64,000 nt of DNA from Bifidobacterium santillanense (GCF_018555385.1 NZ_JAFEJS010000002.1:186001-250000), one strand, 5' to 3'. Shown: positions 17,299 to 27,695, counted from the stretch's first letter. Notes: generated from the sequence alone by a model not told the origin. Translations and numbers: made by a program.

Positions 17299-17464
17299 GG
17301 CACCTTTTCTCGGGATTTGTCCTTTGCCCGAGAATAGGTGCCGCCAACTGCTTCCTGGAGGTACTTTTTCTCGGGATTCTCCCCCATCGCGAGAATAGGT
17401 GCCGCCAAGCGTCAATCAGCGGTACTTATTCTCGGGCAATGGGACGATCCCGAGAATAAGTACC
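17299..17464. repeat. Triple-palindrome repeat, copy A
   Basis: Three 44-bp imperfect palindromes at 17299-17342, 17360-17403 and 17421-17464, on an exact 61-bp pitch, with 17-bp linkers. Outer arms are of the type GGTACTTATTCTCG / CGAGAATAAGTACC around a 16-bp centre. By their centres the first two units point one way and the third is inverted. It lies 34 bp downstream of the GH1 stop and could also act as its terminator. Confidence 0.9.
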
Positions 17465-17498
17465 CCGGCATGCACCCGAGGAGTGCCGACGCGCTTCG

Positions 17499-19010
<1,512 letters not shown>

Positions 19011-20954
19011 TCATGCCTCCTTGACGTTGGTGGTTGCGGTTGCGCTGATTTCGGTATCGGCATCAGCCGTACCGGATGCATCGATGACGGTTCGGACCGG
19101 CCCGGACTCGGCCGCGTTGGTGACGACCATCATCGTGGTGGTCGCGTATCCCCTGTCGCGGATGAGTCCCAGATCGAAGTCGACGAGCGGTTGTCCGACC
19201 GTGACATGATCCCCCGGCTTGACCAGGGGCGTGAACCCCTCGCCCTGCATGTTGACGGTGTCGATGCCGATGTGCATGAGGATCTCGACTCCCCCGCACA
19301 CCATGCCGATCGCGTGGCCGGTCGGGAAGACGACCTTGACCTCGCCGTCGGCCGGGGCGAGCAGCTGCCCCTCGGTCGGCTCGATCGCCACGCCGTCGCC
19401 CATCGCCTTGCCGGCGAAGACCGGGTCGGCGACGGAGTCGAGCGGGACGACCCTGCCGGCCACGCACGGGGCGAGGTCGACGCCGGATGCCTCGATGACG
19501 GTCTCGGGCTGCGCGACCGGCACGGCGGGCGTCGCGGACGCGGCCGCGTCACCGATCCCGGCATCGGCATCCTGAGTGCCGAGTCCGAGCATATAGGTGA
19601 GCACGGCGGTGATGACGAACGACATCGCGATGCCGATGCAGTAGACGGCGAACGTGTCGCCGAAGAACGCGGGCAGCGTGGTCAGCGCCGGGAACACGTA
19701 CACGATGGCCTTGGTCTGGAACGCGCCCATGAATCCGCCGGCAATCGCACCGCCGATCACCTGGGCGATGAGCGGACGCTTGTACTTGACGGAGATGCCG
19801 TAGACGATCGGTTCGGTGATGCCGCCGAGCAGCGCCGGGAACAGGGCGGACAGGGCGAGGGACTTCTCCTCCTTGTCCTTGAGGCGGAAGAACGCGCCGA
19901 GGGCGGCACCGGCCGAGGCGAAGGTCGCGGCGGCGATCATCGGTCGGATCACGTCGTAGCCGCGCGTGGCGAGGTTGTTGACCATGATCGGCACGATGCC
20001 CCAGTGGATGCCGACCATGACCAGGAAGGTCCAGCCGCCGCCGATGAGCGCACCGGTCAGCAGACCGGACTTCGCGGACAGGAAGTTGACGATCTCGCCC
20101 ATGCCGTTGCCGAGATAGACGCCGAGCGGTCCGATGACGATCGCGGAGAGCGGCACCATGACGAACAGCGCGATCATGCTGGACAGGAAGATCTCCAGAC
20201 TCTTCGGGACGAACCGCCTGAGCAGTCGTTCCAGATGCGAGTAGATCCAGATGGACAGGATCGCGGGGATGACCGTGCCCGAATAGCCCATCAGCACGGT
20301 CGGGATGCCGAGGAAGTCGACGACATCGCCCGTGTTCTTCATCAGCCCGGTGAAGTTCGGCTCCATCAACGCGCCCACGATGGCCAGCGAGATGAACGGG
20401 TTGCATTTGAACGTGCGCGCGGAGCCGACCGCGAGGAACAACGGCAGGAAGTAGAAGACGCTGTTGCCGGCCGCAGCGAGGATCTTGTAGGTGCTGCCGT
20501 CGGCGCTCATCAGGTCGTAGGTGGTGAGGATCACCAGCACGGCCTTGAGCATGCCCGCGCCGGCGAGCGCCGGAATGACCGGGTTGAAGATCGTGGAGAG
20601 CGTGTTGAACAGTCGGATGACGATGTTCGGCTTCCTCTCCTCGCCGCCGTCCGCACCGGCACGGTCGACGGCACCGTCGCCGTCCTCGGTCGGGCTCGGG
20701 AACCGGTATTCGGCCTGCACGGCGTCGTAGACGTTCTCGACCTCGCTGCCGATGACGACCTGGAACTGTCCGTTGCCTTCGACGAGCGACAGCACACCTC
20801 TGGTGTGCTTCAGCTCGTCGCGGCGCGCCTTGGAACCGTCCCTGAGACGGAACCGCAGACGCGTCACGCAGTGATACAGGCTGACGACGTTGTCCGGGCC
20901 GCCCACCTTGTCCACGATGTCGTGCGCAAGGGCGGAGTAATCCTTCCCGCTCAT
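19011..20954 (-). CDS. Beta-glucoside-specific PTS enzyme IIBCA (BglF type)
   Basis: Imports and phosphorylates beta-glucosides. Domains in order: EIIB (1-90) with phospho-Cys in CVTRLRFRL; EIIC (about 110-460) with some ten membrane segments and the GITEP motif; EIIA (about 490-640) with phospho-His in EILMHIGIDTVNM. The 647-residue length is normal. The ATG at 20954 is 5 nt after GAGGAG; a GTG two codons upstream is less well placed. It is transcribed before the GH1 gene and after the RpiR regulator gene on the same strand. No ribonucleic antiterminator hairpin was found upstream, in line with an RpiR rather than a LicT regulator. Confidence 0.95.
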   Translation of the reverse strand: MSGKDYSALAHDIVDKVGGPDNVVSLYHCVTRLRFRLRDGSKARRDELKHTRGVLSLVEGNGQFQVVIGSEVENVYDAVQAEYRFPSPTEDGDGAVDRAGADGGEERKPNIVIRLFNTLSTIFNPVIPALAGAGMLKAVLVILTTYDLMSADGSTYKILAAAGNSVFYFLPLFLAVGSARTFKCNPFISLAIVGALMEPNFTGLMKNTGDVVDFLGIPTVLMGYSGTVIPAILSIWIYSHLERLLRRFVPKSLEIFLSSMIALFVMVPLSAIVIGPLGVYLGNGMGEIVNFLSAKSGLLTGALIGGGWTFLVMVGIHWGIVPIMVNNLATRGYDVIRPMIAAATFASAGAALGAFFRLKDKEEKSLALSALFPALLGGITEPIVYGISVKYKRPLIAQVIGGAIAGGFMGAFQTKAIVYVFPALTTLPAFFGDTFAVYCIGIAMSFVITAVLTYMLGLGTQDADAGIGDAAASATPAVPVAQPETVIEASGVDLAPCVAGRVVPLDSVADPVFAGKAMGDGVAIEPTEGQLLAPADGEVKVVFPTGHAIGMVCGGVEILMHIGIDTVNMQGEGFTPLVKPGDHVTVGQPLVDFDLGLIRDRGYATTTMMVVTNAAESGPVRTVIDASGTADADTEISATATTNVKEA

Positions 20955-21059
20955 ATCCACTCCTCATTGTGTGTCGGAAACCGTTGCGTTTCTTGGGTTT
21001 CTTGTGATATCGCTGCGCAGTGGTTCCAGACTAACAACGGGAGGATGCGGAATCGGAGT

Positions 21060-21080
21060 CGGTTTCCTTATTGGAAACCG
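21060..21080. promoter_or_regulatory. Inverted repeat between rpiR-type gene and PTS gene
   Basis: CGGTTTCC (21060-21067) and GGAAACCG (21073-21080) around a 5-nt AT centre, 7 bp past the regulator stop and about 105 bp before the PTS start. A third GGTTTCC half-site lies near 20972-20978. It could be the regulator's operator or a weak terminator. Confidence 0.45.
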
Positions 21081-21086
21081 CCGGCC

Positions 21087-21887
21087 TCACGAGTCGGCGA
21101 GTCCGGCGTATCGCCGGTATTTGAAGGCGATCAGATCGGTGACGATCGGATAGAGGACGCTGTGCGTGCCGAATCCCGACGGGTTCGGCATCGTGATGCA
21201 GTAGTCGGCGATGCCCGACTTCGCCACCTCGGGATTGGCGGTGACGCACACGATTCTGGCGCGGCTCTCCTTGAACACGTTCTTTCTGACGTCGCCCTGC
21301 GCCAATTGCTGGCGCAGCAGGTAGTCACCCGAATAGGAGAAGACGATGATCAGGGTGTCCTCACCCGCCGACGCGACGAATTCGTGCTGCTTGTCGTCGC
21401 GCATCGCCGTGTAGATGAACTTCTGGTCGTAGGCGAGCTTCGACTGCAGATCGATGGCGGCGGTCTCCGAATACACGAGGCCGAACGCGGCCACCTTGTC
21501 GTAGCGGGTCAGATCGATGGCGAGACGATCGATGTTGCCGTCCTCCAGCAACGCCTTCTGCGCCGCGACGTCCTCGGCGAGTCTGTCGATGTACTCGTCG
21601 GTGCCGTGCTCGGTCATGTAGCCGAGATTCATCTTGTCGAAGGTGAGTCGATTGGAGGCGTTGCGCGGCACGGACTCCTTGAGCGCAGGGTAGTTGGGGA
21701 ATCCGATGGAGCGGCAGAACTTGGAGATCGTCGATTTCGCGACCGCGCACAACGCCGCCATCTCATCGATGGTCATGTTCTGGATGGACCAATAGTGCTC
21801 GAGCATGGTGAGCGCGATGTGGTATCGCGTCGAGTGCATGTCCTCTTCGATGAGGATGATCAGCAGACGGTTGAGCAGCATTCCCAT
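21087..21887 (-). CDS. RpiR-family transcriptional regulator
   Basis: The 266-residue protein has an N-terminal HTH_6 domain (about 25-75, with TIDEMAALCAVAKSTISKFCRSIGF) and a C-terminal SIS sugar-phosphate domain (about 110-250, with IIVFSYSGDYLL). Such proteins sense phosphosugars; here the PTS product is the natural candidate. It is the first gene on the strand of the beta-glucoside unit. A GGATAAT-like -10 lies 6-8 nt before the ATG with GGGGAGG slightly upstream, so either a leaderless or a long-spaced start is possible. Copy B of the triple-palindrome repeat begins 54 bp upstream. Confidence 0.9.
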   Translation of the reverse strand: MGMLLNRLLIILIEEDMHSTRYHIALTMLEHYWSIQNMTIDEMAALCAVAKSTISKFCRSIGFPNYPALKESVPRNASNRLTFDKMNLGYMTEHGTDEYIDRLAEDVAAQKALLEDGNIDRLAIDLTRYDKVAAFGLVYSETAAIDLQSKLAYDQKFIYTAMRDDKQHEFVASAGEDTLIIVFSYSGDYLLRQQLAQGDVRKNVFKESRARIVCVTANPEVAKSGIADYCITMPNPSGFGTHSVLYPIVTDLIAFKYRRYAGLADS

Positions 21888-21940
21888 GCTTTGATTATCC
21901 CTCCCCGAATGTCGAGGAACCAGCCACGCCCCATCCCCGC

Positions 21941-22121
21941 GTCACCTTTTCTCGGGATTCGTCCTTTGCTCGAGAATAGGTGCCTCCAACCGCTTCCTGG
22001 AGGTACTTTTTCTCGCGATTCTCCCCCATCGCGAGAATAGGTGCCGCCGAGCGTCTGTCCGCCGAGCGTCAATCAGCGGTACTTATTCTCGAGCAATGGG
22101 ACGATCCCGAGAATAAGTACC
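21941..22121. repeat. Triple-palindrome repeat, copy B
   Basis: Palindromes at 21941-21984, 22002-22045 and 22078-22121. The first pitch is 61 bp; the second is 76 bp because the linker carries a 15-bp duplication (GCCGAGCGTC twice). Linkers are nearly the same as in copy A, showing that the whole triplet was copied. Part of the 513-bp gap 21888-22400. Confidence 0.9.
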
Positions 22122-22256
22122 CCGGAGAGGGCGCAGCGGGAAAGAGCACATCATCGGGAGACGCATCAGGAAGAGGGACACCAGACTCCTAAGGGGCTAC
22201 AGTGGTTCGCGGCCACGGGGACACCTCGGCTCATGGTCATCGAGGACACCGACCCA

Positions 22257-22345
22257 TGACCATCCGCGACACGCGCGGGACACGGGCAAATGTCGTACTG
22301 GGTCGAGATGACCAAGGACTGACCATCCGCGACACGCGCGGGACA
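22257..22345 (+). repeat. Two 26-bp direct repeats before the AbiEi-like gene
   Basis: The 26-bp string beginning TGACCATCCGCGACACGCGC occurs at 22257-22282 and again at 22320-22345, 63 bp apart. A hairpin-forming stretch (ATGGGTCGCC ... GGCGACCCCAT, about 22361-22400) follows directly and reaches the start codon region, where it may control expression. Confidence 0.65.
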
Positions 22346-22400
22346 GGGGGCTCCGACCACATGGGTCGCCGACGGTTGCCGTCGTCGATGGCGACCCCAT

Positions 22401-23369
22401 ATGGTCGGCATCATGAGAACGCATAAGGAACTCGCCGCGATGATGCGGACCGCGCAACGGGAACGACGTTGCGTCATCGGCTGCAGCAGATCCATCCGCC
22501 GGGCATGCAGGCGTCGGCTGGATGCGGGTGAACTGGTGTCGCCGTATCGGAACCTCTACATGGAACGGACCTACTGGGATGCGCTCAATCCCGAGGAACG
22601 GTCGTTGCATGTGATCCGCGCACTGTCCAAGCTCCACCCGCGATGGGTGTTCGCCGGATTGAGCGCCGCATGCCTGTACGGCTTCGAGCATGCCCATTCG
22701 CTCCATGACGGCACGGTCCATATCGTCTGCACCGGAGGCATCACCGATGGGGACCACGACCGGTTGCGACGCATCTACATGCCCCGCATACCGCTGTGGG
22801 TCAACCGCGATCGATGCTATATGACGTCCCCGGCCCGCACGCTGATCGATTGCGCCGGCTACCCGTTCGCCAACGCGTTGGCCATCTACGATTCCGCGCT
22901 GCGCGGAGGACGCGTCACCATCGAGGATGTGCGTACGCTCATGATCCAGACCACCTGCGATGAGGACGCCGTGACCAGACTGCTGCGTCATGCGAATCCC
23001 CTGAGCGAGAACGGCGGGGAGTCGCTGATGCGCGGACGGATCGTCGAACTGGATTTCGCCGAGCCGCTGCTGCAGGTCGAATTCGACAATCCCGCCAATC
23101 CGTCGATGCCGTATCGGGTCGATTTCTGCTGGCGGCTCGCTGACGGCCGCATCATCGTCGCCGAATACGACGGCATGGCGAAATACGCCGACACGAGCAA
23201 TCCGAACCGGGCCAGTCTCCGGTCGAAGCTCGACTATGAACGCGCCCGTGAGCGGGATCTCAGGGCGCAGGGCGTCACGGCGATCGTCCATGTCTTCTAT
23301 GAGGACGTGATGACGCCGCAACGTCTCGGGGAGAAGCTGACGACCGCCGGCGTACCGAAACTGCGGTGA
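22401..23369 (+). CDS. AbiEi-like winged-helix protein with DUF559 endonuclease-like C-terminus
   Basis: A 322-residue protein of a common actinobacterial type. The N-terminal third has an AbiEi-type winged helix (RRRLDAGELVSPYRNLYM). The middle has TSPARTLIDCAG. The C-terminal third has a PD-(D/E)XK-like pattern: E in the LMRGRIVELDF helix, then YRVDF and IIVAEYDGMAKY, as in Vsr/DUF559 domains. No cognate AbiEii toxin gene is adjacent, so a classic type IV toxin-antitoxin pair is not supported. ATGs at 22401 and 22413 are both possible; neither has a good ribosome site. The gene stands alone between repeat copies B and C. Confidence 0.7.
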   Translation: MVGIMRTHKELAAMMRTAQRERRCVIGCSRSIRRACRRRLDAGELVSPYRNLYMERTYWDALNPEERSLHVIRALSKLHPRWVFAGLSAACLYGFEHAHSLHDGTVHIVCTGGITDGDHDRLRRIYMPRIPLWVNRDRCYMTSPARTLIDCAGYPFANALAIYDSALRGGRVTIEDVRTLMIQTTCDEDAVTRLLRHANPLSENGGESLMRGRIVELDFAEPLLQVEFDNPANPSMPYRVDFCWRLADGRIIVAEYDGMAKYADTSNPNRASLRSKLDYERARERDLRAQGVTAIVHVFYEDVMTPQRLGEKLTTAGVPKLR

Positions 23370-23489
23370 TTCCCGGCCGCAACGATGACGACGATCCCCG
23401 CTCCCGATCATGACGGCGCTTCCCGGTCCCGATGTTTCCCGGTTACCGACGCGGCGCATCGTCCCGACGGTATCCAGGCGGGCCTCAGC

Positions 23490-23655
23490 GGCACATATTC
23501 TCGTGATTCGTCCAATGCTCGAGAATATGTGCCGTCAGCAACTTCCCGGCGGTACTTATTCTCGAGATCCTCCCCCATCGCGAGAATATGTACCGCTCAG
23601 TATGGCCCAGCGGTACTTATTCTCGAGCAGCGGGACGATCGCGAGAAAAGGTGCC
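23490..23655. repeat. Triple-palindrome repeat, copy C
   Basis: Palindromes at 23490-23533, 23551-23594 and 23612-23655, exact 61-bp pitch. The arms include GGCACATATTCTCG, GGTACTTATTCTCG and their partners. Linkers have diverged from copies A and B while arm pairing is kept by matching changes on both sides. It occupies most of the 329-bp gap between the AbiEi-like gene and the metY-like gene, which converge here. Confidence 0.9.
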
Positions 23656-23698
23656 GCGGAAACGGAGAGTCACCGGAGCACCGTGACGGACCGACGGA

Positions 23699-24994
23699 TC
23701 AGTAGGCGTTGGCGATGGCCTGGTCGAGGTCGGCGATGAGGTCGTCGGCGTCCTCGAGACCGATGGACAGGCGGATGAGGTTGTCGGTGACGCCGGCGGC
23801 GATGCGGTATTTGGCCGGCACCTCGCGGTGCGTGATGCGCGCCGGATCGACGATCAGCGAGCGGGCGTCGCCGATGTTCGGCACGTAGGAGAACACCCTG
23901 ACGCCGTCGAGGATGCGGCGCACGTTGCTCTCGTCGCCGTCGACCAGGAACGACAGGATCTGGCCGACGCCCTTCGGGAAGTACTTGGGCAGCAGGTCGA
24001 ACTGCGGGGTGTTGCCGAGTCCGGAATAGTTGACCTTGATGACGTGCGGCGTGCGCGTCAGATGCGCGGCGATGCGGCGGGCCGTGGCCACCTCGCGCTC
24101 GGCGCGCACCGGCAGCGTCTCGAGTCCGATCATCGACAGGTACGCGTTGAACGGGCTGGGCACCGCGCCGAACGTGCGCAGGTACTTGATGCGGATGCGT
24201 CGGATGAACGCCTCGCGCCCGTAGCGGCTGAAGAAGCTGTGCTCGATGCCGTTGCGCTCGTCGGAGACGACGAGCTCGGGCGTGGTGAACTGCGGGAAGC
24301 GGCCGTTCGACCAATCGAAGTTGCCGGCGTCGACGACCACGCCGCCGATGGCGTTGCCGTGTCCGGTGATGCCCTTGGTCGTCGAGTGGACGACGATGTC
24401 GGCGCCGAACTCGATCGGGCGCAGCAGGTACGGGGTGGGCACGGTGTTGTCGACGATCAGCGGGATGCCGTGCTCGTGTGCGAGCGCGGCGAGCGGCTCC
24501 AGATCGGTGATCTCGGTGGACGGGTTGGCGACGGATTCGGCGAAGATCGCGCGCGTGTCCGGGCCGATCTTCGAGGCGACCTCGTCGAGGTCGTTGATGT
24601 CGTGCACGAAGTCGGCGTGGATGCCGAACTGCGGGAAGAAGCTCTCCATCGCGTCGACCGAGGCGCCGTACAGGTTCGACGGCGAGACGATGCGACCGCC
24701 GCCCTCCGCGGCGCACAGCAGCGCGAACGACACGGCGGCCATGCCGGAGGCGACCGCGACCGCGCCGACGCCGCCCTCGAGCTTGGCGATGCGCTTCTCC
24801 AAGGCATCGACGGTGGGGTTGGCCACGCGCGAATAGGAGAATCCCTCGGCGGTGCCGGCCGCGAGCGCGTCGCCGCGCACGGCGCTCTCCATGTCGAAGG
24901 CGGCGCTGGCGTAGATCGGAGGGCTCACGGCGTCGCCGTTGCCCAAATAGTCGTAGCCGGCGTGGATCGCATCGGTGTCAAAAGCTCGCGTCAT
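23699..24994 (-). CDS. metY: O-acetylhomoserine sulfhydrylase (Cys/Met metabolism PLP enzyme)
   Basis: Forms homocysteine (or a thioether) from O-acetylhomoserine and a thiol or sulfide. The 431-residue protein aligns with the MetY subgroup: opening FDTDAIHAGYDY, PLP-binding Lys in VVHSTTKGITGHG, Tyr-Arg in FSYSRVANPT, and the long insert around PEYHxxxx-type sequence (here FPQFTTPELVVSDERNG). The ATG at 24994 has AGAAGGA upstream. It ends the minus-strand sulfur island on the left. Related gamma-lyases remain possible, but length and motifs favour MetY. Confidence 0.88.
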   Translation of the reverse strand: MTRAFDTDAIHAGYDYLGNGDAVSPPIYASAAFDMESAVRGDALAAGTAEGFSYSRVANPTVDALEKRIAKLEGGVGAVAVASGMAAVSFALLCAAEGGGRIVSPSNLYGASVDAMESFFPQFGIHADFVHDINDLDEVASKIGPDTRAIFAESVANPSTEITDLEPLAALAHEHGIPLIVDNTVPTPYLLRPIEFGADIVVHSTTKGITGHGNAIGGVVVDAGNFDWSNGRFPQFTTPELVVSDERNGIEHSFFSRYGREAFIRRIRIKYLRTFGAVPSPFNAYLSMIGLETLPVRAEREVATARRIAAHLTRTPHVIKVNYSGLGNTPQFDLLPKYFPKGVGQILSFLVDGDESNVRRILDGVRVFSYVPNIGDARSLIVDPARITHREVPAKYRIAAGVTDNLIRLSIGLEDADDLIADLDQAIANAY

Positions 24995-25070
24995 GTGGAA
25001 TGTCCTTCTGCTCACGGTTCAATGCTCTCCAGTCTAAAACCCGGATGCCGCGATGCCGCGCGAAAAGGAC

Positions 25071-25101
25071 CCGCACGATACAGCCGTTGCTTATCGTGCG
25101 G
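25071..25101 (-). terminator. Terminator after the M20 amidohydrolase gene
   Basis: CCGCACGATA (25071-25080) pairs perfectly with TATCGTGCGG (25092-25101), 11-nt loop, starting 16 bp past the stop; GTCCTTTTCG follows on the minus strand. Its distal arm overlaps the shared promoter box at 25090-25108. Confidence 0.6.
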
Positions 25102-25108
25102 TATCAAC
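25090..25108 (-). promoter_or_regulatory. Shared box of the sulfur island, metY copy
   Basis: Minus strand GTTGATACCGCACGATAAG, 96 nt before the metY start. The right half can serve as a -10 (GATAAG). See the copies at 30083, 32490 and 36069. Confidence 0.45.
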
Positions 25109-25116
25109 CCGAGTGA

Positions 25117-26328
25117 TTACGCGATCTGATCCGTCGCGGCGAGCGCGTCCAGCGCATCCGCGGCGAGCGCGTCGAGGAACCGGGCGCCGGCGATGATGCC
25201 GGCGGGATCGGGACGGAAGGTCGGCCCGTGGGCGGCCCCCGTATCGCCGGCGCCGATGTGGACGAACAGTCCCGGCGCCCTGTCGAGGTAGTAGGAGAAG
25301 TCCTCGCCGCTCAGCTGCGGACGGTCGACCGCCACGTCGAGGCCGTTGTCGAGCGCGACGCGACGGCCGAAGTCGGCCCAATGCGGGTCGTTGACGACCG
25401 ACGGCGAGCCGAAGAACCATTCGATGTCGGCGCTCGCCCCGTACGCGGCGGCGACGTTCTCGATGATGGCGACGGCGCGGTCCTTGGCGATGACTCGGTC
25501 CTCGGGTTCGGTGACGCGCACGGTGCCCTCGAAGAAGGCGTCCTGCGGGATGACGTTCCACGAGCTGCCGGCCTCGATGTGCGTGACGGACAGCACGCGC
25601 GGGTGGGCCGGATCGAGGCTGCGCCCGACGACCGACTGGAGCGCCTGGACGACGTTGGTGAGCACGACGATCGGGTCGACGCCGCCGTCGGGTTCGGCCG
25701 CATGCGATCCCTTGCCGTGGATGGTGACCTGGAACTTGTCGACGGCGCCGGAGACGCCGCCCTCGCGGATGCGGATGGATCCGACCTCGCCGGGGCCGTC
25801 GTGGGTGCCGAAGAACGCCCGGACGTCGTCGAGGACGCCGGTGTTCAGCACCTGCACGGCGCCGGTCGGGCGTTCGGCGGTGGCGCGGCCCTCCTCGGCG
25901 GGTTGGAAGATGATCTTGACGTCGCCGGCGAGGTCGCCCGCGTCCGCACGGCGCTTGAGGAGGACGGCGGCGCCGAGCGCGACCGACAGGTTGAAGTCGT
26001 GGCCGCAGCCGTGCATGAGCCCGGGGTTCTCGGAGGCGTAGTCGAGGCCGGTGTTCTCGACGATGGGCAGGCCGTCGATGTCGCCGCGGATGGCGACGAC
26101 CGGGGCGGATGCGTCATTCGACGCCCCGCGCACGATCGCGACCAAGCCGGTTGCAAGCCCGGAGTCGAGGATCTCGATGCCATGGTCCTCGAGGATCCCA
26201 CGGATGCGCGCGGTCGTCTCGAACTCCTCGTACGAGGGTTCGGGATGCCGGTGGAACCAGCGGTAGTGCTCCTGAAGCAGGGCGTCGAGCGTGTGGAGGT
26301 CGGGCGTTTCGGTCGTCGGCGTGCTCAC
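25117..26328 (-). CDS. M20D-family amidohydrolase (hippurate hydrolase/N-acyl amino acid deacylase type)
   Basis: Zinc-dependent hydrolysis of N-acyl amino acids or related amides. Motifs in the 403 residues: RGDIDGLPI, MHGCGHDFN with the metal Cys and His, FQPAEEG, THDGPGEVG near the dimer domain, and HGPTFRPD at the end. GTG at 26328 is chosen because AAAGG lies 7 nt upstream; an ATG at 26343 has no ribosome site. The upstream bases 26343-26375 hold three GGGTTTCG-like strings. Given its neighbours, N-acyl-cysteine or S-substituted N-acyl-cysteine substrates are plausible but not shown by sequence. Confidence 0.87.
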   Translation of the reverse strand: MSTPTTETPDLHTLDALLQEHYRWFHRHPEPSYEEFETTARIRGILEDHGIEILDSGLATGLVAIVRGASNDASAPVVAIRGDIDGLPIVENTGLDYASENPGLMHGCGHDFNLSVALGAAVLLKRRADAGDLAGDVKIIFQPAEEGRATAERPTGAVQVLNTGVLDDVRAFFGTHDGPGEVGSIRIREGGVSGAVDKFQVTIHGKGSHAAEPDGGVDPIVVLTNVVQALQSVVGRSLDPAHPRVLSVTHIEAGSSWNVIPQDAFFEGTVRVTEPEDRVIAKDRAVAIIENVAAAYGASADIEWFFGSPSVVNDPHWADFGRRVALDNGLDVAVDRPQLSGEDFSYYLDRAPGLFVHIGAGDTGAAHGPTFRPDPAGIIAGARFLDALAADALDALAATDQIA

Positions 26329-26393
26329 TGCGTTGCCTTTCATGGGTTTCGAGTTTCGGGTTTTGGGTTTCGAACGGCTCACGGACGCGGAAA

Positions 26394-26432
26394 GCGGATG
26401 ACCGTACGCAAACGGCGATGACGGTCATCCGC
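26394..26432 (-). terminator. Terminator of the first GST-like gene
   Basis: GCGGATGACCGT (26394-26405) pairs with ACGGTCATCCGC (26421-26432), 15-nt loop; TTTCCGCG follows on the minus strand. Confidence 0.65.
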
Positions 26433-26491
26433 TCCCTTCAACGGTTCATCCGCACGGACGAACCGGAGGCATCCTGATCGGGGCCGCCGGA

Positions 26492-27688
26492 TCAGGCCTC
26501 GTAGTAGTTGTTGAACGCGCCGAACTTCCACAGCTCGTAGGAGCCGCCGACGCCCGGGCCGGAGTAGAACGGGGAGCCGGCGAGGCCCTCGCGGCCGGCG
26601 GGCTCGAGCCAGCGTTCGTAGACGGCCTTGCGCTCGTCCTTGACGGACTGCGGCGTCGTGCCCTCGTCGCGGGTGAACGGGTCGCGCGTGTAGTTGCCGT
26701 CCTCGTCGGGGACGTAGCCGAGCTCGAACAACTCCGGATCGTCGATGAATCCCGGCGTCTGGAACAGGTCGCGGGCGTAGGCCCACAGGTTCGGGAAGTC
26801 CCACACGTGCACGATGTCCTCGGTGCCGAGCGCGCGGATGAAGCCCGGACGGTAGCCGAACTCGAACGATTCGAGCGTCTGGAACAGGCGCACGTCGGAG
26901 TCGGTGAAGTTGGGGCCGAACAGGTAGCGGCGGGAGGCGAGGCGGAAGTCGTAGTCCGCAAGGCGCGCCTTGAAGATCGTGTAGGCGGCCTGCGCGGCGC
27001 CGCGGGTGGTCGCGAAGTTCACCTTGTAGGTGCCGTTGTTGATGTCGTCGAACAGCTGCTGGTTGAGCAGGTCGATCTCCTGGCGCAGCTCCTGCGGGTA
27101 CAGGTCCGGCGCGCCCTGCTTGTGGAACGGCGCCCACGCGGTCTCGAGGTCGTTGCTCAGGATGTGGTAGTTGTTCGTCACGACCTTGCCGTTGGTCAGG
27201 TCGATGACGGTCGGCGAGGTGCCGCGTCCGGTGAAGCGGTCGCCCAGGGTGCGGCGGTAGAAGTCGTTGAGTCGGTCGTAGCCGAACTTCTCGGCGACGC
27301 CGCCCGGCGTCTTGGTGAGCTTCCAGCCGTCCTGGTCGCGACCGTAGACGATCTCCGGGGTGAACGCGTCCCACAGGCCGAGCAGTCGGATGACGATGCG
27401 CTGGCGGCGGTTCCAGCCGCAGCCGAGCGCGCCGAGGACGTGGTATCGGCCGGCCTCGACCGGCGCCTGGCCGGGCTGGTCGCCGAAGCGCACGGTGAAG
27501 GCGTTGCGCTGACGGCGGAAGGCGCCGTCCGGCGTCTGCTCGACGGTGGTCTCCTCGAACGGACGGTCGAGCTTGTCGTGACCGGGGCGCGGCGTGACCG
27601 CCGGCTGCGCGGGACGGACGCCGCACGCGTCGGCCGCGACGTCGGCCGCCTTCAACGAAACGGATGCGGAAGCGAAGTTGAGTGCCAT
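26492..27688 (-). CDS. Glutathionyl-hydroquinone reductase-like protein, paralogue 1
   Basis: A 398-residue thioredoxin-fold plus GST-C protein of the YqjG/Ecm4 kind. Known family members remove glutathione from quinone conjugates using an N-terminal Cys. Here the active site is GCGWNRRQRI with C90, not CPWAHR, and the motif that grips glutathione (VNNES in YqjG) reads TNNYH. The C-terminal signature FTDSDVRLFQTLESFEF and the WDFPNLWAYARDLFQTPGF string are kept. Upstream lies a run of ten G as sole ribosome-site candidate, 7 nt from the ATG. It is closest to the enzyme half of the GNAT fusion at 32625. Thiol cofactor and substrate are unknown. Confidence 0.8.
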   Translation of the reverse strand: MALNFASASVSLKAADVAADACGVRPAQPAVTPRPGHDKLDRPFEETTVEQTPDGAFRRQRNAFTVRFGDQPGQAPVEAGRYHVLGALGCGWNRRQRIVIRLLGLWDAFTPEIVYGRDQDGWKLTKTPGGVAEKFGYDRLNDFYRRTLGDRFTGRGTSPTVIDLTNGKVVTNNYHILSNDLETAWAPFHKQGAPDLYPQELRQEIDLLNQQLFDDINNGTYKVNFATTRGAAQAAYTIFKARLADYDFRLASRRYLFGPNFTDSDVRLFQTLESFEFGYRPGFIRALGTEDIVHVWDFPNLWAYARDLFQTPGFIDDPELFELGYVPDEDGNYTRDPFTRDEGTTPQSVKDERKAVYERWLEPAGREGLAGSPFYSGPGVGGSYELWKFGAFNNYYEA

Positions 27689-27695
27689 GATGATT

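Noticed and set aside
17299..17464. Triple palindrome read as a CRISPR array because of its 61-bp pitch
   Set aside because: The repeated unit is itself a 44-bp palindrome, one unit is inverted, and the 17-bp linkers are conserved between copies, unlike spacers.
20955..21086. LicT/BglG-type antiterminator (RAT) hairpin ahead of the beta-glucoside PTS
   Set aside because: No RAT consensus or overlapping terminator found; the linked regulator is RpiR-type.
22401..23369. Type IV AbiE toxin-antitoxin pair
   Set aside because: No AbiEii nucleotidyltransferase gene lies next to it; the protein instead carries a DUF559-like C-terminus.
26343..26375. GGGTTTCG-like telomere-type repeat before the M20 gene
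   Set aside because: Only three imperfect units in 33 bp; too short to carry meaning.
26492..27688. Plain glutathione S-transferase or confirmed glutathionyl-hydroquinone reductase call
   Set aside because: Fold agrees, but both the active-site and the glutathione-grip motifs differ, so the cofactor is left open.
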